Part shown: piece by piece, positions 9,849 to 18,196 of the stretch
How positions within the stretch are numbered: the stretch's first letter is position 1
Layout: every line of letters begins with the position of its first letter
Assembly (NCBI GenBank): GCA_022763045.1
Contig: JALEGI010000007.1
Location: 1-64,000 of the forward strand
Direction: 5' to 3'
From: Simkaniaceae bacterium
GTDB lineage: Bacteria > Chlamydiota > Chlamydiia > Chlamydiales > JACRBE01
DNA length: 64,000 bases
Made by a program: the position numbers and the translations under genes
The notes under the pieces: model-generated
Told to the model about the DNA's origin: nothing
Seen by the model: only the letters and a program-made list of their open reading frames with translations
Databases searched by the model: none

Positions 9849-10412
9849 TTACGGTTTGATCCACCAGTGAGTCTGCCAATTGGGGTACTTGAAACCGTGA
9901 TCATCTGGTTGATTTTGCTGAGAAATCGTATGATTCCAATCAGCAACAAGGGCCATTGCCTCCTGATACCTCTGCCGCTCTGCATTATCAAGAACCAAAA
10001 GACCACCAGATTTTAATATCGAGATAGAAGCCTCTAAACATTGTGCGCGATCACGCCCATCAATTAGGATCATATCCATTGACGCCTCGTTGAACTCAGC
10101 GCAAACTTTTGCATAGGATCTTGCCAGAAGTCGAAAATCGACATTTTGAACCAGCCCATGCCTTTGAAGCAGCTGCTTAGTGAGGCGATAAAATTTGGGG
10201 TTATGCTCAATGGAGATAAGTTGATTTGTCCGCTTTGCAAGCCAAACCGTTGAAGCGCCTGCTCCAAATTCTAAGATTTTAGGATTTTCTAGTTTGCTCA
10301 AATACGCATCAATATAGGTAATCGAAGATTCAGTGAGCCAGGGCTTCGTTCGTAGCTCTTTTGTAAAGGCAACAAGAGGGAGAAAAAGGAAACATAGCCT
10401 TAAGAGAGTAAT
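9849..10412 (-). CDS. Exported class I SAM methyltransferase-like protein, probable ATT start
   Basis: The core is a Rossmann-type methyltransferase: motif I ILEFGAGAST, then an acidic SIEHNP, and MILIDGRDR with GGLLVLDN further on. The first conventional start in frame, a TTG at 10301, would cut off conserved-looking sequence. Upstream the frame stays open, encoding PWLTESSITYIDAYL, which typically precedes motif I in such proteins. Before that is a hydrophobic signal-like stretch (LLRLCFLFLPLVAF). The only sensible start I see is an ATT at 10412 with GAGG about 10 nt upstream, giving 187 residues and overlapping the gcvH stop. The substrate is unknown. Nearby genes on the other strand also look like exported glycan-modifying enzymes. 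Confidence 0.65.
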   Translation of the reverse strand: MTLLRLCFLFLPLVAFTKELRTKPWLTESSITYIDAYLSKLENPKILEFGAGASTVWLAKRTNQLISIEHNPKFYRLTKQLLQRHGLVQNVDFRLLARSYAKVCAEFNEASMDMILIDGRDRAQCLEASISILKSGGLLVLDNAERQRYQEAMALVADWNHTISQQNQPDDHGFKYPNWQTHWWIKP

Positions 10413-10759
10413 TTCTGATATTCCTCTTTTGTGAGCAGCTTCTCCACCTGATTGGGATTTGAAACCTCGATTTCAAATAGCCAGCCAAGGCCTTCTGGAT
10501 CTTTATTTAGAGCTGAAATGTCATTTTTTAGAGACTCATTGACAGCAACTATCTTGCCTCCTGCGGGGCAATAGATATCAGCGGCTGCCTTAGTCGATTC
10601 TAAAACGCACACCTCTTCGCGGCCTTCAAGATGGTCACCAATTTTGGGTAGCTCAACGAAGACAATTTCGCCAAGCTCTTCTTGAGCGTGAGCAGTAATG
10701 CCAACGATGCCAACATCACCCTCCATTTTAATCCATTCATGTGAGTCTGTAAATTTCAT
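10400..10759 (-). CDS. gcvH: Glycine cleavage H-like lipoyl carrier protein
   Basis: The H protein carries a lipoyl group on a swinging lysine. The 119-residue product has the full single-domain fold, with the lipoylation motif ESTKAAADIYCP and the acceptor at Lys57. No P, T or L subunits are nearby. In chlamydiae the H-like protein is encoded without a local glycine-cleavage operon and close to a lipoate ligase gene, as here (19661). It may therefore act as a lipoyl donor or carrier rather than in glycine breakdown; that part is inference. Its last codons overlap the extended start of the methyltransferase gene downstream. Confidence 0.95.
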   Translation of the reverse strand: MKFTDSHEWIKMEGDVGIVGITAHAQEELGEIVFVELPKIGDHLEGREEVCVLESTKAAADIYCPAGGKIVAVNESLKNDISALNKDPEGLGWLFEIEVSNPNQVEKLLTKEEYQKLLS

Positions 10760-10841
10760 AGCCGCTCCAAGTTTGAACCATCATCCCAACTCACGGATTT
10801 TATGCCTAGACTTTTTAACGTTTAATAGAGAAGATCAGTCA

Positions 10842-11555
10842 ATGAAAAAAGGCATAATGCTCTTGAGCTTGTGGACTTCCATCTGCTTTAGTGAAAGCTA
10901 CAAACTCTACAGTTTTTTGACACCCATTTATGAACCAATTTATAGAGATTTTTTTCTCCCCTCCTTGGAAAAGGAACCCCTGATTGAACTTCATCTGCAT
11001 GAAATTGGGCAAATTTCTACCTCTGGGATGAATGGATCACCTGGCTTTCGAGAAACAGTTTGGAATAAACTCGAAATGCTTGAAAAAGCCATTTTAGATG
11101 CGCAAGATGGGGAAATTATCTTCTACTCGGACATCGATATTGTTTTTCTCAAGCCTTTTGTCAGAGAGACACTTAGACACCTTGCAGAACATGACTTTGT
11201 TGTTCAGCAGGGATGGCCTGCAAAAAGCGCTTGTTCAGGATTTTTTGCTCTGCGCTGCAATAAAACCACAGAGCAATTTATTCAACGGGCCTTGAGACAT
11301 GCCAAAGAGCAGAAAATTAATGACCAACCCGCAATTCGACACACACTTACACATGCAAAAGATCTTACATGGAAGTTTCTTCCAATTGCAAACTTTCCCA
11401 ATGGGGCCTATGCAATGCAAAAACGGCATCTCTACGCACCTGGAGCGCTTGTGAGACTCAATGATCAGGCATTGATTTTCCATGCAAACTGGTGTAAAAA
11501 TCTTCAATATAAATACCATTTTATCAACGAGGTATTGAAATGCGTCTCTTACTAA
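10842..11555 (+). CDS. Exported nucleotide-diphospho-sugar transferase (GT77-like)
   Basis: The 237-residue protein begins with a short signal peptide (MKKGIMLLSLWTSICFSES). It contains a DxD-type motif in IFYSDIDIVFLKPF (about residues 92-105), the divalent-metal and sugar-nucleotide site of GT-A enzymes, and a C-terminal FHANW motif. Both are typical of the nucleotide-diphospho-sugar transferase family. The frame is open further upstream into gcvH, but the ATG at 10842 gives a proper signal peptide and avoids that overlap. The TylF-like methyltransferase gene starts 16 bp before its stop, so the two are translationally coupled. Acceptor and sugar are unknown. Confidence 0.75.
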   Translation: MKKGIMLLSLWTSICFSESYKLYSFLTPIYEPIYRDFFLPSLEKEPLIELHLHEIGQISTSGMNGSPGFRETVWNKLEMLEKAILDAQDGEIIFYSDIDIVFLKPFVRETLRHLAEHDFVVQQGWPAKSACSGFFALRCNKTTEQFIQRALRHAKEQKINDQPAIRHTLTHAKDLTWKFLPIANFPNGAYAMQKRHLYAPGALVRLNDQALIFHANWCKNLQYKYHFINEVLKCVSY

Positions 11556-12454
11556 TTCTTTTTTTCCTATCCTCAATCCACGCGGCAAATTTACCACAAG
11601 ATTGTCTCTCTCTTATCGATAGATACAGCGATGGTTCAATTTACATTGACCAAGAGGAGCGGGAACAAAATAAGAGTGAGATCGAATGGATCAGAAAAAA
11701 AAATCCCTATCAAGGAGGCTACAAGCTAAACGAAAAGAAAATTCGGCAAGAGTATCTCTCAATCGTTAAACGCATTGTTAGAGGAGTCTTTGAGCTTGGA
11801 GAGCATCCAAGAAAAGATGTCCCCAATTACCGAGGAATTCACAAAGAGCTTCGCTATACAATGGTCTCAGGACAAGCCATAAATACCCTTTGGCAATTAA
11901 TGAAAGATGTTGAAGAGAGAGCTATTGAGGGCGATTTTTTAGAGGCAGGGGTTTGGCGTGGTGGCGTCTCGATTTTCATGAAGGCTTTTATTCACGCCTA
12001 TGAAAATACAAAGCGTCATGTTTGGGTGGCTGATTCTTTTGAGGGCTGGCCAAAGATTGAAGATGATCCGGATACCATTCGCTGTAATAACGCAGTAAAA
12101 AAATGGATTATGGTCTCAGATAAGGCGGTCCAAAGGAATTTTGCTCGCTGCAATCTATTGGATGAAAAAGTCCACTTTCTCAAAGGGTGGTTCAAAGATA
12201 CCCTAGCAAAGGCCCCCATTGAAAAGCTCGCTATTTTACGATTGGACGGCGATCTCTATAGCTCCACTAAAGAGTCAATTGAAGCGCTCTATCCCAAACT
12301 TGCCGTTGGAGGCTATATCATTGTCGATGACTACAACATGTTCCCCGGGTGCAATCAAGCAATTGATGAATATAGAGAAAGCCATGGAATTACAGCGCCG
12401 ATGTATCGACAAGGAGCTAGATGTAAAGGCGTCTACTGGAAAAAAGATTATTAA
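11540..12454 (+). CDS. TylF/MycF-like O-methyltransferase with signal peptide
   Basis: The family methylates sugar hydroxyls using S-adenosylmethionine and magnesium. Signatures are GDFLEAGVWRGG (SAM loop), WVADSFEGWP, LRLDGDLYSST and VDDYNMFPG, all in the expected order across residues 130-275. An N-terminal hydrophobic segment (MRLLLILFFLSSIHA) suggests export, which is unusual for a SAM-dependent enzyme. It could instead be a membrane anchor. The start overlaps the glycosyltransferase gene by 16 bp and has an ACGAGG box before it. The pair probably modifies a glycan, but the substrate is not evident. Confidence 0.85.
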   Translation: MRLLLILFFLSSIHAANLPQDCLSLIDRYSDGSIYIDQEEREQNKSEIEWIRKKNPYQGGYKLNEKKIRQEYLSIVKRIVRGVFELGEHPRKDVPNYRGIHKELRYTMVSGQAINTLWQLMKDVEERAIEGDFLEAGVWRGGVSIFMKAFIHAYENTKRHVWVADSFEGWPKIEDDPDTIRCNNAVKKWIMVSDKAVQRNFARCNLLDEKVHFLKGWFKDTLAKAPIEKLAILRLDGDLYSSTKESIEALYPKLAVGGYIIVDDYNMFPGCNQAIDEYRESHGITAPMYRQGARCKGVYWKKDY

Positions 12455-12510
12455 AATAATTATTATTATCTAAACTATTAATTATTATAGATTTAATTAA
12501 TAATTAATTG

Positions 12511-12516
12511 TATAAT
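12511..12516 (+). promoter_or_regulatory. TATAAT box 8 nt before the start codon
   Basis: A perfect TATAAT sits in about 70 bp of almost pure A/T made of ATTATT and TTAATTAA runs. The ATG at 12525 follows after 8 nt, with no Shine-Dalgarno sequence between them. This is compatible with a leaderless transcript. Confidence 0.45.
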
Positions 12517-12524
12517 ACTTAATT

Positions 12525-13829
12525 ATGGAAAATGCCGGGTCAATGGCACAGAGCTCCTCACACCACGGAGCTAGCTTTTTCTATCACCATAGACATCTCA
12601 TCACTAAGGTCGCCTTTGTGATCCCGATTGTCCTTGAATCGATGCATTTTCTCTACCAGGCAATCACCCATCGCAAGGAGATCAAGGCAGGCGCTGCTAG
12701 TCTCTTAGAGCAGCTTAAAAAGCCCCTCTCAATTGACCCGCGCAAGGTAGCCAAAGTCGTTTTCAGCGCGCTTGCAATTGGTGCTATTGGCGCCGCCTCC
12801 TTCTACCTTCTACCTGGGCTATTTGCCGCCTCAGCGACCCTATTTGGGGTCTCTATGGTCGTAAAGACTGCAAAGCACCCCACCTGGATACGCGAGACCT
12901 TCAATCGCCTTAGGGGGCGCATTGTTCAATCCTTTACCATCCAAAAGTCAGAACCTCTTTGGAAAGAGGGATTGCGCCTTGCGAAAAATGCTGTGATCAC
13001 CTCAGTTGTCTTAATCGCAATTGGCGTCTTTTGCGTCGCCTTTAAAGACCTAATCGCTGGAACACTTTTCATCAAAAGCGCAGCCGGTCACTTTAGTCTT
13101 AATCCGGCCCTTGTCAAATTTCTCACCAATAAGCTAGTGATTGTCGCCTCATACCTTGCTATGGCAACATGCACCGCTTACCAAAGTGTCATTGCTTTCA
13201 AAGAGAAGCGCTACTTGAGCGCCGTCTTTCTTCTCGCTTCTGCAGTCATGGGTTTCTACGGACCAATTGGCATTCTAGCAGGCGCCAAAACTATTGGACT
13301 TGTCGATGCGCGCTCGCAGATGCTTGCAGCTCTACCCGGTCTACGCGTTTTGACTCTATTTAGTATGTGGCTCATGGCAGATAACCTCATCTCTCTTTTC
13401 GGTGGCGAGGCTGGAAAGAAATTCCTCTCAAATAATGTCCTTATTTCAAATCCAATTGCGATCTTAGGAGCGCTTGTTTTTGGCGCCGCTCTGCAGTTTC
13501 TCAATGAATCCCTCTTTACCCGCAAAGAGGTCAAAAAGATCGATGGTAAGAGTTCGATCTGTCAAAAAATCAAAAATGCACTCGTTGGTAAATGGGATGC
13601 GGCGCGGGGATTTTTTGAATCGATCTTTGGAACTAAAAAAGAAGCGTTGCCCATTGAGCGGGATGGCGCTCAAGTCGTGAAAGTGGAGCCGTCAAAGGAA
13701 AGTGTTGTGAAGAGCCGCGAGGTCGATGCAGTCGGTAGGCAAAACCTAGAGCTGAGCAGATCCCAAGATCGTATCCATGAAGAATTGATCTGGGAAGAAG
13801 AAGCTTCATGTCAAAAGAGCGCGATGTAA
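12525..13829 (+). CDS. Hypothetical polytopic membrane protein
   Basis: The 434-residue protein is not recognised. It has several hydrophobic helices between about residues 25 and 330, including pairs near 83-112 and 160-190 and a cluster at 205-330. A charged, proline-poor C-terminal tail follows. The N-terminus is His/Ser-rich with no signal peptide. The last 65 or so residues (from 13633) are encoded opposite the 3' end of the convergent gene. Because that gene's protein sequence looks conserved there, this tail may be a recent read-through extension. The AT-rich leader with an ATG-proximal TATAAT matches other lineage-specific genes in the window. Confidence 0.65.
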   Translation: MENAGSMAQSSSHHGASFFYHHRHLITKVAFVIPIVLESMHFLYQAITHRKEIKAGAASLLEQLKKPLSIDPRKVAKVVFSALAIGAIGAASFYLLPGLFAASATLFGVSMVVKTAKHPTWIRETFNRLRGRIVQSFTIQKSEPLWKEGLRLAKNAVITSVVLIAIGVFCVAFKDLIAGTLFIKSAAGHFSLNPALVKFLTNKLVIVASYLAMATCTAYQSVIAFKEKRYLSAVFLLASAVMGFYGPIGILAGAKTIGLVDARSQMLAALPGLRVLTLFSMWLMADNLISLFGGEAGKKFLSNNVLISNPIAILGALVFGAALQFLNESLFTRKEVKKIDGKSSICQKIKNALVGKWDAARGFFESIFGTKKEALPIERDGAQVVKVEPSKESVVKSREVDAVGRQNLELSRSQDRIHEELIWEEEASCQKSAM

Positions 13830-14271
13830 AATTCGTCTCAATTTTCACCTCTTCAGCATTGGCTAGTGGGTGACTCTCCTCAACGCGCATCCGCGTGACT
13901 TCTGCAAATTGCACACCATCTTTATCCTTGGGTAGAGCGACAAAATGGTGGCAAAACTGGTGGATCTGCGTATTTTGCTTAAGATTGCGGGTATCGATAA
14001 AAAGCTCCACCCCATCGCCATCGGACACATTGGGAAAGGCGACATCTTCAAACGACTTATCGAACTTGATGAATACAATGAGCCCCTCCTCGTGAGCCAA
14101 AACTCCCACATCAGCAAAGCGCTCCTCACCAAGGAGATCTGAGCCCGAACCGAGAAAGTACTCTGAGCGCATCGGTGTAGAGAGCTCAAAACGCTTGGCT
14201 CTTTTCATCTGGGCGCTCACTTTGAAAAAGCTCAGCGGAGGCAGTGGGGGCAGCTCATTGAGTGTCGTCAT
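13633..14271 (-). CDS. CBM9/DOMON-like domain protein, hypothetical
   Basis: The product has about 212 residues from the ATG at 14271. An alternative ATG at 14292 would add seven residues. The phrase DGVELFIDTRNLKQN, followed by HQFCHHFVALP, resembles carbohydrate-binding family 9-type beta-sandwich domains found in bacterial and chlamydial hypothetical proteins. The chosen start overlaps the last codons of the upstream PpiD/SurA-like gene by 17 bp, so the two are probably co-translated. That suggests a shared envelope role. The 3' end overlaps the convergent membrane-protein gene by 197 bp. Ligand binding is inferred only from the fold resemblance. Confidence 0.7.
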   Translation of the reverse strand: MTTLNELPPLPPLSFFKVSAQMKRAKRFELSTPMRSEYFLGSGSDLLGEERFADVGVLAHEEGLIVFIKFDKSFEDVAFPNVSDGDGVELFIDTRNLKQNTQIHQFCHHFVALPKDKDGVQFAEVTRMRVEESHPLANAEEVKIETNFTSRSFDMKLLLPRSILHGYDLGICSALGFAYRLHRPRGSSQHFPLTAPLSRLERHPAQWATLLF

Positions 14272-16579
14272 CGCCTGCGAGCTTATCCTCAATAGTGTTT
14301 AAGTGGATTGCCTCTTTGCTCACAACCTCTCGAATGAGATCGCTGGCCACGCTACGTGCGATATCCATTCCAAGAATTTCGCGGCCGCGCTTTACCTTTT
14401 CAACTAATTTAGTTGCATCAACATCCTTTGAAGTGATCTGCAAGAAGCCAAGACTCTCCTTTCCAATGGTGATCACATCGGTCCACTCTTTTGACTTCAT
14501 GCGGAAAATTGCGCTGTCAACAAGTTGATTTGGGGATTTGCGCAATGCCTTTTCCTGGCTGTATTGCAGCTTCCACTGATCGGCGAGATCTGCACGTGCA
14601 GAGAGCACATCATCTGCTTTGACAGGCTCTTCACGCTTAACAAAAGAGCTGATTGTATTCTCTTTACTCTGATGCTTCATAAGAGTGACAAGGTGGGGGT
14701 AAAAGCGCATATTTTCGCAATTGCCCTTTTTGCACTCAATCTTGCCCATCTCTGTAAGTAGAGGAGCAAAGAGCAATCTTCCCACATCTTCGCGTACATC
14801 GGCTAGAAGCTTCCAGCTTCCCTGTCCATTTTGAAACTTAGCAGCGTGCGCGCCACGGATAGTTGGATAGTAAATTGACAAACGCTCATCGACAAGAGCC
14901 TTGGCAATGCTGCGCTCTTTTGCCTCTTTGTAGGTCAAAATTGAAAGCTCATCATCTCGATCGATAACCTCGATGCGGTAGATTTGCTTACCAGAAGTGT
15001 TTAGCATCTCAGGCATCGATTTTGAAAGAGCCTTCTCTAAAATGCCCGTATTGTCAAAACCCTCAAGGCCAAATACAAGACCACCACTTGTGATTGCAAC
15101 CTCTTTGCGCGTGAGCTCAGCGTTGTCTAGCGCCTCGCTTGCCCACTCGGGATGCTCCAATACGATCTGCTCGCGTGTAAATGCATCGAGTTGTGCACGT
15201 ACTTCAGGCAAAAGCCTCTCGATGGCGCCCATGCGGTCGCTCTCTTTTGGCTTAAGCGCAGGGAAGTTTTTGCACAATTTGCCCCAAAAAGCGTCGCTTC
15301 TTTGAAACTCCCACATCTCCTTGACACCAACAGACTGGGCGAGCTGATCGGTGCTCACCTCCTTGACATCCAAGAGATAGCGCTTTTGAACCAAGTTAGG
15401 AAAGCGCTTTGCTAGATGGGCAGGCTCTTTGAAATTGTTGCGAGGAAGTTGAAGTAGATCTGCCTCACGCATCGCAGGCTTTTCGGCAATTGCCTCGACA
15501 TACATTTGGAACTGCATGAGATCTTCAAAATCTTTTAAGACAAGCTCACTGGGGAGTTGAAAGAGATCAAATGAGATCTCCTCTTGAGCATAGTCATTGA
15601 AATTACGGTAGATGAGTGGATCAACGGCAATCTTTCCCTTGGCATTCTCACAGAGTCTGCGCATCAAAAGAACCTCTTTCCAAATGGCTACAGCCTCTTT
15701 CTCTTTAATGCGCATTCCAGCAAGGGTGCGCGCAAAGTGGCCTTTGACCTCATCTTCACTCACCTCGCGACCCATGCGCTTGAGCGTTTGCATTCCATTT
15801 GCGAGCAGTGAAGCGCGCGCCTCATCGTCTGAAACGGTGAAGCCAATAGATTTTGCATAGCGAGCGCCATTGTGAACAAACTGCGTCATCAGCTGAACAA
15901 AGCGATGGCCAAACCAATCTGCAGGAGAGTGGGCATAAAAGAGAGTCAAATCGCCCGACTGAACCATTGGATCGGGTTGAGCAAAGCCCATTTGACTTTG
16001 TTGATAGTAGAGAATTTGGCGTAAAAATTGCGCCGGAAAATCACTCTGGTCGAGATAGAGGCGAACAAGCGAGTTAAACACCTTAACGGGATTGTCATCG
16101 CTGTTTTCCTTAAAATCTTTGAAATCTTTGGCAAACTTCGGTGCAAACTGATTCCACACATTTTCTGCGCTTAAAAAAGGAACTTGAGGATTTGCATAGG
16201 GTTTGAAGCGCTTGAAGTTGTCACATTTTGTCTCAAATTCGACTTGAAGATCTTTGATGTAGGCCTGCACGACCATCGAGGCGATACCTGTGCGCAGTAG
16301 GTCATTGCGAATAACCCCATCATTGAAGATGTTGGGCTGCTCTTTGAAGTGGCTATCTGTCACATCTTCGCAATCGCTTGCCAAAAAGCGCGCCATCTTT
16401 TGCATTTTCTGGTACTTCATGGTCGAGCCATCAACTGCAGTGCCAATGACGTGATCTCGCTCGGATGAAGAGGGCCCGTCCTGGCCACGCTGAACGCCAA
16501 AGAAAGAGAAGGTAATGACGATTACGAAGGTGACGACAATATAGATGCCTTTTTGGTGTTTTCTAAGAAATTGCAGCAT
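14255..16579 (-). CDS. PpiD/SurA-like membrane-anchored periplasmic chaperone
   Basis: The 774-residue protein starts with a short basic stretch and one membrane helix (about residues 10-28, IYIVVTFVIVITFSFFGVQ), the hallmark of PpiD. The remainder is long, helical and charged, as in SurA N-terminal chaperone domains. PpiD-type proteins help newly secreted proteins fold next to the Sec translocon. I do not see a clear parvulin catalytic domain, so isomerase activity is doubtful. It overlaps the CBM9-like gene downstream. It begins in an AT-rich intergenic stretch that also serves the divergent gene at 16766. Confidence 0.65.
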   Translation of the reverse strand: MLQFLRKHQKGIYIVVTFVIVITFSFFGVQRGQDGPSSSERDHVIGTAVDGSTMKYQKMQKMARFLASDCEDVTDSHFKEQPNIFNDGVIRNDLLRTGIASMVVQAYIKDLQVEFETKCDNFKRFKPYANPQVPFLSAENVWNQFAPKFAKDFKDFKENSDDNPVKVFNSLVRLYLDQSDFPAQFLRQILYYQQSQMGFAQPDPMVQSGDLTLFYAHSPADWFGHRFVQLMTQFVHNGARYAKSIGFTVSDDEARASLLANGMQTLKRMGREVSEDEVKGHFARTLAGMRIKEKEAVAIWKEVLLMRRLCENAKGKIAVDPLIYRNFNDYAQEEISFDLFQLPSELVLKDFEDLMQFQMYVEAIAEKPAMREADLLQLPRNNFKEPAHLAKRFPNLVQKRYLLDVKEVSTDQLAQSVGVKEMWEFQRSDAFWGKLCKNFPALKPKESDRMGAIERLLPEVRAQLDAFTREQIVLEHPEWASEALDNAELTRKEVAITSGGLVFGLEGFDNTGILEKALSKSMPEMLNTSGKQIYRIEVIDRDDELSILTYKEAKERSIAKALVDERLSIYYPTIRGAHAAKFQNGQGSWKLLADVREDVGRLLFAPLLTEMGKIECKKGNCENMRFYPHLVTLMKHQSKENTISSFVKREEPVKADDVLSARADLADQWKLQYSQEKALRKSPNQLVDSAIFRMKSKEWTDVITIGKESLGFLQITSKDVDATKLVEKVKRGREILGMDIARSVASDLIREVVSKEAIHLNTIEDKLAGDDDTQ

Positions 16580-16733
16580 GGGTGGATCCTATCAAAAAAA
16601 ATACTCGACAGATCATACTGCAATGTGCCGATTTTATCAAATGGTTTAGCTCTCAGCTCTGCATACGAAACAATTGCATTTTAGACACTTAAATTAAATT
16701 AATTATTATATATTAATTAATTCAAAATTCATT

Positions 16734-16739
16734 TATAAT
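16734..16739 (+). promoter_or_regulatory. Candidate -10 box for the gene at 16766
   Basis: A perfect TATAAT lies 26 nt before the ATG in an AT-rich spacer. It would give a leader of about 20 nt. The leader contains AATAATAATAAG repeats and no strong Shine-Dalgarno sequence. Confidence 0.4.
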
Positions 16740-16765
16740 ACTAACAATAATAATAAGATTTTAAT

Positions 16766-18196
16766 ATGGAAAGCAGTAGATCGTTAACAGCCGCGATTGT
16801 GCACCCAACTGCCTCTCACTTGCATGAGCCAACTCATTTGAAGACACAAGATCTTCAGGTTAAGAGAAGCTATGTGAGAATTGCTGGGCTCTTTTTCATT
16901 CCGGTAGTCGGTCAGGTGGTCTACCTTCTGATCAAAGCAGTTCAGATGGTCTACGAGGCGTGCATCTATAAGCCCTTTGAAGGGGAACTTAAACTGCGCA
17001 AGCAGATCAAAAAGCTCGATTTAGGCCTCTCAAACAACACCGTGCGTAAAATCGTTCGCCTGAGGCAGAAATACCTTGAGATGGGCGGCAATCACAGGAT
17101 CTACAAAAACAATGTGCTTTTCAAAAAGGGCTCTGTTCCTCTCACGATGACGATTGTGAATAATAAGACCTTTTTTACCCTTCACGATCGGACAGTTCCC
17201 GATGACTCGCAAAAGGTGAAGCGCTCTTTAGAGATTGATGAGAGCGGCTCTCCGTTTTTGGTTACTGAGGTCAGAACAAAAGAAGAGGCGCACTTCTTCC
17301 CCTCCGATTTTCAGGTTCCACTCCATGGAAATTCCGATGAAGAGCGTGATTTTACGTGCTATGTGATTCGCAAAGATAGTGACTTAAAGCAGCTCTATCC
17401 CGAGGAGTACAACCCTAATTCGGGAGAAGTTGATGTCGCTTTTCACGTTGACTATGCAGCAAAATCTTTCATCGCACAAATCATCACCTTTGGCCAAGAA
17501 CTTGCCTCACGTGGGTATGTCAACCGTCGCGTGAACCATGCAGGGTTTGTTCTTGGACGTCGCGGAAATGACCTAGTTTGCGCCGATTCGATGGGCGTTA
17601 CGCGCACAGCACTTGAGTATCTACTTCCAGTCAAAGATGAGTTTTCTGGAACGCAAGAGCTTCACGTCTTCCGCTTCCAAAATGCGGAAAGAGCTAAGCG
17701 CTTTTTAGAGTCGCATGTGATTCAAAATGTGAACCAGATTGACTCGCATAAACAAGTTCGCAGAGTGCGCACAGCTGAAAAAAAGCGGGAAAATAATATC
17801 TACTCGTATGCCGACTGTGTTGCTTCTGTATTTAGAAGAAATGGTTTTGGCACTGAAGCGAGAAAGCAAATTGGCTGGGGCGTGTATGCGGCCCTACACA
17901 ACCAGCGCGTTACCCACACGCAAGGTTATGCCTATCGCAGGTTCTGCTCACCATTTGTAACTCTTTCAATGCAGGTAGCTCGCTACATGGATACGCTACC
18001 TCCTCGCGAGCTCAATCGCTTGCGCACACTTCCCCGTGAAGAGGTTGTTGAGTATGTGCAAAATGACTTGATGCAATCTCCCCTGAGAGCAAAGCCGACC
18101 TTCAACATCAATTCACGCTTTGTTCAACCAAGCACGTTGCACCGTCGGTTTGTCAAAGAAGCGGCAAGCTACGTTGTCGTCCCACCGTCAAGCTAG
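16766..18196 (+). CDS. Candidate permuted NlpC/P60-type (papain-like) membrane effector
   Basis: The 476-residue protein has a hydrophobic hairpin-like region at about residues 37-67. A soluble C-terminal half contains NHAGFVLGRRGNDLVCADSMG (residues 257-277, His258 and Asp274) and later YSYADCVASVFRR (Cys351). This order, histidine before a cysteine at the start of a helix, is that of circularly permuted NlpC/P60 families such as YiiX and LRAT-like enzymes. Those act as peptidases, amidases or acyltransferases. The assignment rests on motif spacing only. There is no signal peptide. It converges with proS, overlapping its stop by 4 bp. A host-directed effector role is plausible but unproven. 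Confidence 0.6.
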   Translation: MESSRSLTAAIVHPTASHLHEPTHLKTQDLQVKRSYVRIAGLFFIPVVGQVVYLLIKAVQMVYEACIYKPFEGELKLRKQIKKLDLGLSNNTVRKIVRLRQKYLEMGGNHRIYKNNVLFKKGSVPLTMTIVNNKTFFTLHDRTVPDDSQKVKRSLEIDESGSPFLVTEVRTKEEAHFFPSDFQVPLHGNSDEERDFTCYVIRKDSDLKQLYPEEYNPNSGEVDVAFHVDYAAKSFIAQIITFGQELASRGYVNRRVNHAGFVLGRRGNDLVCADSMGVTRTALEYLLPVKDEFSGTQELHVFRFQNAERAKRFLESHVIQNVNQIDSHKQVRRVRTAEKKRENNIYSYADCVASVFRRNGFGTEARKQIGWGVYAALHNQRVTHTQGYAYRRFCSPFVTLSMQVARYMDTLPPRELNRLRTLPREEVVEYVQNDLMQSPLRAKPTFNINSRFVQPSTLHRRFVKEAASYVVVPPSS

